This document shows positions 37,440-42,043 of a stretch of 42,043 nucleotides of DNA, piece by piece. The number at the start of each line of letters is the position of its first letter. Within the stretch, counting starts at the first letter, position 1. A model generated the notes under the pieces. That model worked only from the letters and a program-made list of their open reading frames with translations, ran no database searches and had not been told where the DNA came from. The translations under genes and the position numbers were made by a program. Origin of the DNA: Alphaproteobacteria bacterium (GTDB lineage Bacteria; Pseudomonadota; Alphaproteobacteria; Rhizobiales; Beijerinckiaceae); NCBI GenBank assembly GCA_016869435.1, contig VGEB01000014.1, positions 1 through 42,043 on the forward strand. Direction: 5' to 3'.

Positions 37440-39905
37440 ATGCGCAGCCATGCAAGCGGTCACTTCACCGAGCAGCTTCGCGAATTTGCCGGTCGTCGGC
37501 TGGCCGAACTTCTCGGCGTCTTCTTGGTGGCGACCGCCGCCGCGCTGACATTAGCTCTCATCAGCTGGTCGGCCCGAGATCCCTCCTTCAATCACGCGAC
37601 CGCAGGCCATGTCCGCAACCTGCTCGGGCCGCCGGGCGCGATCGTCTCCGACCTGCTCATGCAGCTTGTCGGCTTCGGCGCCATCGCGGCCATCGTGCCG
37701 ATTGCGACCCAGGGCTTGCGCCTGATGCGACGTCGACGGATCGGCCGCGCCCTGCTGCGCGTCGGGCTCTGGACCCTGGGCGTCTTCGCGACCGCCGCGA
37801 CCGCGTCGCTCCTGCCCGCGACGGATCGCTGGCCGCTGCCCACCGGCCTCGGCGGCGTCGCCGGCGACGCCATTCTTGCCGTTCCGCGCACCATCTTCGC
37901 CGGCTCGGGAGTCATGCTGGCGCTGTTCGGCGCCGGCGCCGCTCTTGTCGCCATCCTCGCCGTCACCGGCGCCGCGGGCTTCGGCTTTGAGTCGGAAGCC
38001 GACATGCGCAGCCGGTCTTCCGAAGACGACGCCAACATTCGTCCGGCCGCGGAGGATGACGACGACGATGGCGGCGAGCCCGGCGTCGCGCTGATTTCGC
38101 TCGGCGCGCTCATCCACCTCGGTTTGGCGCTTAAGGCGTGGATTGCGCGGACGGCAGGAAGGTTCAGGCGCGGCCCGCGAACGACGGACAGGCCGCCACC
38201 GCCCCGCTATCCGCGCGTCGAGCCGATCTTCGAGGAGATGGACCTTTATCCGGCGCATGCGCCGCAGCGCCCGCGCAATCTCGACGAAGCCGACGCGGTT
38301 CCGCCGCCGGCGCCGCGCCGGACGCGCAACCCGACCCGCGCGCCGCAGCCCAGTTTCAATGCGCGCTATGAAACGCCGCCCCTCAACCTGCTCGCCGAAC
38401 CGAAGAAACAGGCGAGCGGCGCAAAGCTTTCGCAGGAGGCGCTGGAACAGAATGCGCGTCAGCTCGAGGGCGTGCTCGAGGATTTTTCGGTCAAGGGCGA
38501 CATCATCAACGTGCGCCCCGGGCCGGTGGTCACGCTGTATGAGTTGGAGCCCGCGCCGGGCATCAAATCGTCGCGAGTCATCGGCCTCGCGGATGACATT
38601 GCGCGCTCCATGTCCGCGGTCTCGGCGCGAGTCGCTGTCGTGTCAGGGCGCAACGCCATCGGCATCGAGCTGCCGAACCAGCGCCGCGAAATGGTCTTTC
38701 TGCGCGAGCTTATCGCCTGCGAGGATTTCGCCCGCTCCAAGCACAAACTCGCAATCGCGCTCGGCAAGACGATCGGCGGCGAGCCGGTGATCGTCGATCT
38801 GGCGCGCATGCCGCATTTGCTCGTCGCCGGCACGACCGGCTCGGGCAAGTCGGTTGCGATCAACACCATGATCCTGTCGCTGCTCTATCGCCTGAAGCCC
38901 GAAGAGTGCCGGCTGATCATGGTCGATCCGAAAATGCTGGAGCTCTCCGTCTACGACAATATCCCGCATCTCCTCACGCCCGTCGTCACCGATCCCAAGA
39001 AGGCGGTCGTCGCGCTCAAATGGGCGGTCCGAGAGATGGAGGACCGCTACAAGAAAATGTCGAAGCTCGGCGTGCGCAACATCGACGGTTACAACGCCCG
39101 CGTCGCCGAGGCGCAAGCGAAAGGCGAAACGATCACGCGCACCGTGCAGACGGGCTTCGACCGCGAGACCGGCGAGGCGATTTTCGAGCATGAGGAAATG
39201 TCGCTCTCGACGCTGCCCTATATCGTCGTCATCGTCGACGAGATGGCCGATCTCATGCTGGTCGCCGGCAAGGACATCGAGGGCGCGATCCAGAGATTGG
39301 CGCAAATGGCGCGCGCCGCCGGCATTCATCTCATCATGGCGACGCAGCGCCCGTCCGTCGACGTCATCACCGGCACGATCAAGGCGAACTTCCCCACACG
39401 CATCTCCTTCCAGGTCACGTCGAAAATCGACAGCCGCACCATCCTTGGAGAGCAAGGCGCCGAACAGCTCCTCGGCCAGGGCGACATGCTCTACATGGCC
39501 GGCGGCGGCCGCATTTCGCGCGTGCACGGGCCTTTCGTCTCGGATCGCGAGGTCGAGGACATTGTCGCCCATGTGAAGACTCAGGGCGCGCCGCAATATC
39601 TCGACGCCATCACCTCCGAGGACGACGCTGGCGAGGATGGCGAAGCCCCCCTGCCCGGCTCGATGGACGCCGAGGAAGGCGGCGACCTTTACGACCGCGC
39701 CGTCAATATCGTGCTGCGCGACAAGAAATGCTCGACGAGCTACATCCAGCGCCGCCTGTCAGTCGGCTACAACAAGGCCGCGTCGCTCGTCGAGCGTATG
39801 GAGCAGGAAGGGGTGGTGAGCCCCCCGAACCATGCGGGCAAGCGCGAAATTCTGGTCGGCGGCGGCGTCGACCGCGGCGCCTTCGATTTCGAGGCGGCGG
39901 TGTAG
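37440..39905 (+). CDS. ftsK: DNA translocase FtsK
   Basis: 821 residues. Four N-terminal membrane helices (about 25-180) anchor it at the septum. An acidic and Pro/Arg-rich linker (190-310) follows. The motor domain has Walker [13 protein letters not shown] and Walker B in [13 protein letters not shown], with the [10 protein letters not shown]-type helix and [15 protein letters not shown]. The C-terminal gamma winged helix, [30 protein letters not shown], reads KOPS sequences. It moves chromosome ends to dif for XerCD resolution. The linker is short compared with E. coli, as is usual in alphaproteobacteria. Confidence 0.97.
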   Translation: MRSHASGHFTEQLREFAGRRLAELLGVFLVATAAALTLALISWSARDPSFNHATAGHVRNLLGPPGAIVSDLLMQLVGFGAIAAIVPIATQGLRLMRRRRIGRALLRVGLWTLGVFATAATASLLPATDRWPLPTGLGGVAGDAILAVPRTIFAGSGVMLALFGAGAALVAILAVTGAAGFGFESEADMRSRSSEDDANIRPAAEDDDDDGGEPGVALISLGALIHLGLALKAWIARTAGRFRRGPRTTDRPPPPRYPRVEPIFEEMDLYPAHAPQRPRNLDEADAVPPPAPRRTRNPTRAPQPSFNARYETPPLNLLAEPKKQASGAKLSQEALEQNARQLEGVLEDFSVKGDIINVRPGPVVTLYELEPAPGIKSSRVIGLADDIARSMSAVSARVAVVSGRNAIGIELPNQRREMVFLRELIACEDFARSKHKLAIALGKTIGGEPVIVDLARMPHLLVAGTTGSGKSVAINTMILSLLYRLKPEECRLIMVDPKMLELSVYDNIPHLLTPVVTDPKKAVVALKWAVREMEDRYKKMSKLGVRNIDGYNARVAEAQAKGETITRTVQTGFDRETGEAIFEHEEMSLSTLPYIVVIVDEMADLMLVAGKDIEGAIQRLAQMARAAGIHLIMATQRPSVDVITGTIKANFPTRISFQVTSKIDSRTILGEQGAEQLLGQGDMLYMAGGGRISRVHGPFVSDREVEDIVAHVKTQGAPQYLDAITSEDDAGEDGEAPLPGSMDAEEGGDLYDRAVNIVLRDKKCSTSYIQRRLSVGYNKAASLVERMEQEGVVSPPNHAGKREILVGGGVDRGAFDFEAAV

Positions 39906-39933
39906 GCGCCGAAAATCGCGCGTAATCTTGCGA

Positions 39934-39969
39934 GCAAGTCACGGCCGGAAGAGGCCGGCTATGACTTGC
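39934..39969. terminator. Hairpin between ftsK and the convergent DUF1036-like gene
   Basis: GCAAGTCA (39934-39941) and TGACTTGC (39962-39969) are perfect 8-base arms, with partly paired CGGCC/GGCCG inside. It lies between two convergent stops, without a T-run. Confidence 0.5.
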
Positions 39970-39985
39970 GTTGAGAGAAACAGCG

Positions 39986-40333
39986 CTATTGCAACACTAT
40001 TGTGTGGTTTATGCTCGTTGCCGGAACAATGATTTTCTGCATGCCGCGCAGCGTGCTATTCGTGCTTCCCGTTGGCCAGCACCAGTCGAACGGATTGCTG
40101 GGAAGCAAAGTCGTAAACGGACCGCTCCATTGTAACGTGCCGTCGTCGTTGTGCGCGTGAAAGAAGTACTTCGCCCCATTGGAGGCTCCACCGCGCACGG
40201 TGGCGGTCCCTCCAGGCGCGACTCGCCACCATCCCTTTTTCCCCCAGTTATCCCCGTCGGGGCAATTCGGCCAGTGGTAGCCCAAGGCGACGAACACAGT
40301 TCGATTTGTTTGATTTCGGACGAAAAGGGCCAT
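39986..40333 (-). CDS. DUF1036-like protein
   Basis: 115 residues from the ATG at 40333. There is no signal peptide. The sequence is rich in Trp, Gly and Asn: FVRNQTNRTVFVALGYHW, then GKKGWWRVAPGGTATV and AKYFFHAHNDDGTLQWSG. The GYxxx...GWWxxxPG core followed by a YFFHA-type strand resembles DUF1036, a small beta-rich domain of unknown function; the usual cysteines of DUF1036 are mostly missing. The ATG is one base after the stop of the preceding 72-residue gene, whose last codons GAGGAGAAG provide the ribosome-binding site, so the two are translationally coupled. Confidence 0.65.
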   Translation of the reverse strand: MALFVRNQTNRTVFVALGYHWPNCPDGDNWGKKGWWRVAPGGTATVRGGASNGAKYFFHAHNDDGTLQWSGPFTTLLPSNPFDWCWPTGSTNSTLRGMQKIIVPATSINHTIVLQ

Positions 40334-40334
40334 G

Positions 40335-40553
40335 TCACTTCTCCTCACGGATCGCGACTGGATCGGGAATGGCGTCTGCGGCGGCGTCGTACGGGGCCGC
40401 AGGCGCGTTGCCGGCAAAATGAACTGATGCGGTCGACTGGGAACCGGACGTCGGCAGGCTCGTGGTCGGCGTTTCTGCATCCGACGCTGGAAGCGGAGCC
40501 ATTTTGGCCGCCTCGTCGGCATTGAGCATTCTAAAAAGTTCGGACTGTTTCAT
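40335..40553 (-). CDS. Small disordered protein coupled to DUF1036-like gene
   Basis: 72 residues. The ATG has a strong ribosome-binding site (AGGAG, 6 bases upstream after the minus-strand GAAAGGAG). The first 18 residues (MKQSELFRMLNADEAAKM) look like a short helix; the rest is rich in Ala, Pro, Ser, Thr and Asp and probably disordered. I recognise no family. It has no signal peptide, membrane segment or cysteine. The layout of a helical leader and a low-complexity tail recalls peptide substrates, but no modification enzyme is nearby. It overlaps functionally with the next gene through translational coupling. Confidence 0.55.
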   Translation of the reverse strand: MKQSELFRMLNADEAAKMAPLPASDAETPTTSLPTSGSQSTASVHFAGNAPAAPYDAAADAIPDPVAIREEK

Positions 40554-40909
40554 TGCAAAACTCCTTTCACGAAATCACGCGAATCTACAGAAAAAATCAG
40601 TATCTATCGCGCCCATATATTAACTTTGTGAACTTGGCGCGATACGAATTTATGTCAAGCTGGCGCGATCGCGTCGATCGGTGATCTCGACCGAATCACC
40701 TCCGAGGACGACTTCCGTGAGTGGGGTAAATGCAGTGGCAATTGGTCGAAGCCAAGCATGGGATTTCTTGGGGATGGCCTCTGAGAGGCCTCCCGGGGAT
40801 GAAGGAACCCTCCCGCCCGATCGCCCCACCCGGCGTCGTCGTTCTGCCCCCAATTCCGCCAATTTATGTTAGCAAGACGGCATCCAGCCTCTCTGAGTCG
40901 GAACCCGCC
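40554..40909. other. Gap between the DUF1036 pair and lolA
   Basis: About 355 bases. The left half holds the divergent promoter region with the repeated motifs. The right half has a short hairpin (GGCCTC-TGA-GAGGCC, 40776-40790) and a frame in phase with lolA that lacks LolA-like sequence. No separate gene is supported. Confidence 0.45.
40605..40669 (-). promoter_or_regulatory. Repeated motifs upstream of the DUF1036 pair
   Basis: Two 17-base near-copies (40627-40643 and 40653-40669, 14 of 17 identical, 26 bases start to start) read on the minus strand ATCGCGCCAnnTTnACA. An inverted TATCGCGCCC lies at 40605-40614. The region is AT-rich between the copies. The set is placed 50-115 bases upstream of the small gene and may bind a regulator; one copy contains TTGACA and could be a -35 element. 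Confidence 0.4.
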
Positions 40910-41791
40910 GTGAAATATGCCTCTGCCGTCGCGCTGATCGCCGCACTTTCTTTCGCCGTTCCAGCCGCCGCCGCGAGCGTCGCCCGCGCTGCGCGGCCCG
41001 CTCAGGAAAGTTCTCCGGCCGGCGAAGGCAAGTCGGGCGCGGCGACGCTGGCCGAAGCTAAGATCGCGGAGACGAAATCGAAATCGGTCGAGGCTAAACC
41101 TGCCGAGACGAAGGCTTCTGACGCCAAACCTGCTGACGCCAAAGCTGGCGAAACGAAGCCTGCAGAACCCGCCGCGCCGAAGGGCGCAAAGCCGACGGCT
41201 CAAGCCCCCGCCCCGGCGGGAGCGGCCGCCACGGTCGCGCCGCCGCCCGCGGCGGAGCCGGAGAAGCCTTTGACGCGCGCTGAGGCGCTTAAGCGCGCCA
41301 ATGCCTTTTTTAACGCCTCGCCGGTGATGACGGCCGATTTCGTGCAGATCGGCGGCGACGGCAAGCGCTCCGAAGGCAGGCTGCATGTGCAGCGCGCCGG
41401 CCGGGTCCGATTCGAATATGCCCAGCCTGCGACCATGGAGGTCGTCGCCGATGGCGCCCAGGTCGCGGTGCGCGACCGCAAGCTTAACACTCAGGACCTC
41501 TATTTCATCACCCAGACGCCGCTCAAATTCCTGATGAAAGACAAGATCGACCTTGAAAAGGACGTCACCGTCGAGGACGTCAAGATCGAAGATTCCGGCG
41601 TCACTGTCTTCATCGAGGACAAGGCGACCTTCGGCGGCACCTCGCATGTGCGCCTGATCTTCGATCCCAAGACTTTCAAACTGAAGCAGTGGCAGGTGCG
41701 AGACCCGCAGGGCTATGAGACGCTCATCTCGGTCTTCAACATCGATCAGGCGAAGATTCCGGACGCCGCGCTGTTCAAGATCGTGAAGTAG
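40910..41791 (+). CDS. lolA: Outer-membrane lipoprotein carrier LolA, with long linker
   Basis: 293 residues from the GTG at 40910, which opens a signal peptide (VKYASAVALIAALSFAVPAAAA). Next is an unusual Ala/Lys/Glu/Pro-rich stretch (about 25-119) with repeated AKPAETK/DAKPADAK/GETKPAE units. The LolA domain follows: RANAFFNASPVMTADFVQIGGDG, then EGRLHVQRAGRVRFEYAQPATMEVVADG, the pattern of the half-barrel that carries lipoproteins across the periplasm. The frame is open upstream to 40730, but that part lacks signal-peptide character. Elsewhere lolA usually follows ftsK directly. Confidence 0.9.
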   Translation: MKYASAVALIAALSFAVPAAAASVARAARPAQESSPAGEGKSGAATLAEAKIAETKSKSVEAKPAETKASDAKPADAKAGETKPAEPAAPKGAKPTAQAPAPAGAAATVAPPPAAEPEKPLTRAEALKRANAFFNASPVMTADFVQIGGDGKRSEGRLHVQRAGRVRFEYAQPATMEVVADGAQVAVRDRKLNTQDLYFITQTPLKFLMKDKIDLEKDVTVEDVKIEDSGVTVFIEDKATFGGTSHVRLIFDPKTFKLKQWQVRDPQGYETLISVFNIDQAKIPDAALFKIVK

Positions 41792-41989
41792 CCATCACAA
41801 CTCCTCGCGGCGCTTTTCGGGAAAAGCCTGCTTCTCTTGATCGATGAGCCCGCTCTTAACTAGAGCCCATGCAAGTCGACGTGGTTCAAGTCCTACCTGA
41901 TAAATTATGATGTCCCTGACCTGCACCTGAACTTTCATCCATCAGCGATTAGAGTCTCGGCGGATTTTACGCCGTGGGGCGCGATGTGA

Positions 41990-42042
41990 GCAACATGCGA
42001 TCGGCGGAGCTGGTCGAGGTTGCGCAGCCGATCGCATGTTGC
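41990..42042. repeat. 16-base perfect inverted repeat at window end
   Basis: GCAACATGCGATCGGC (41990-42005) is repeated in inverted form at 42027-42042, with 21 bases between. No T-run is visible before the window ends. It could be a terminator-type hairpin, a dispersed repeat or the end of an element continuing to the right. Confidence 0.6.
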
Positions 42043-42043
42043 G

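Noticed and set aside
40335-40553. RiPP precursor peptide interpretation of the 72-residue protein
   Set aside because: No modifying enzyme, protease or transporter gene lies in the window and the C-terminal region lacks a typical core (no Cys, few Ser/Thr clusters).

Overview
The window looks like chromosome of a GC-rich alphaproteobacterium of the order Hyphomicrobiales (Rhizobiales). A methylotroph-type relative in or near Methylocystaceae/Beijerinckiaceae is my guess, not shown by the sequence. The support is the gene order (enoyl-CoA hydratase, rpsT and dnaA; yajC-secD-secF followed by an Mth938-type gene), a RegB/RegA redox two-component pair, an MmcB-type repair protein, and Hyphomicrobiales-type palindromic repeats at 24872-25007. 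Most of the window is housekeeping chromosome. I saw no IS element, CRISPR array, tRNA or rRNA.

Layout, left to right. (1) 1-3476, minus strand: a small secreted Cys-motif protein (DUF2946-like), a large TonB-dependent receptor, and the start of another secreted protein cut by the window edge. (2) 3653-9871, plus strand: apaG and argE, then a yajC-secD-secF operon that runs into homologues of two mitochondrial complex I assembly factors (NDUFAF3 type and NDUFAF6 type). (3) 9906-13571: regB-regA sensor/regulator pair, mmcB on the minus strand, and a periplasmic polyamine-binding protein. (4) 13597-19389, minus strand: dnaA, a long gene-free region, rpsT, an enoyl-CoA hydratase, and an overlapping Rrf2 regulator/dut/coaBC operon. 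(5) 19622-26954, plus strand: a DUF3124 protein, recF, gyrB, an AT-richer GIY-YIG nuclease gene, a small secreted protein, paired palindromic repeats, a divergent serine hydroxymethyltransferase-family enzyme with a thioredoxin-like [2Fe-2S] protein, and a secreted Cys-rich protein. (6) 27291-32652: tolQ-tolR-tolA-tolB, then an AT-richer TIR-like (CAP12/PF10137-type) gene where pal would be expected, then ung. (7) 32743-37360: a calcium/proton antiporter, uvrC, an LprI-type protein and a YihY/BrkB membrane protein. (8) 37440-41791: ftsK, a minus-strand pair (72-residue disordered protein plus DUF1036-like protein), and lolA.

The housekeeping genes fall into functional groups: Sec export (yajC, secD, secF), envelope integrity and division (tolQRAB, ftsK, lolA), replication and repair (dnaA, recF, gyrB, ung, uvrC, dut, mmcB), and redox control (regBA). 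Accessory material sits as short insertions between these genes: GIY-YIG after gyrB, TIR-like after tolB, and the DUF1036 pair between ftsK and lolA. No multi-gene defence island or biosynthetic cluster is visible. The best candidates for something undescribed are the solitary TIR-like gene, the translationally coupled small-protein/DUF1036 pair with repeated upstream motifs, and the SHMT-family enzyme with an altered active site.
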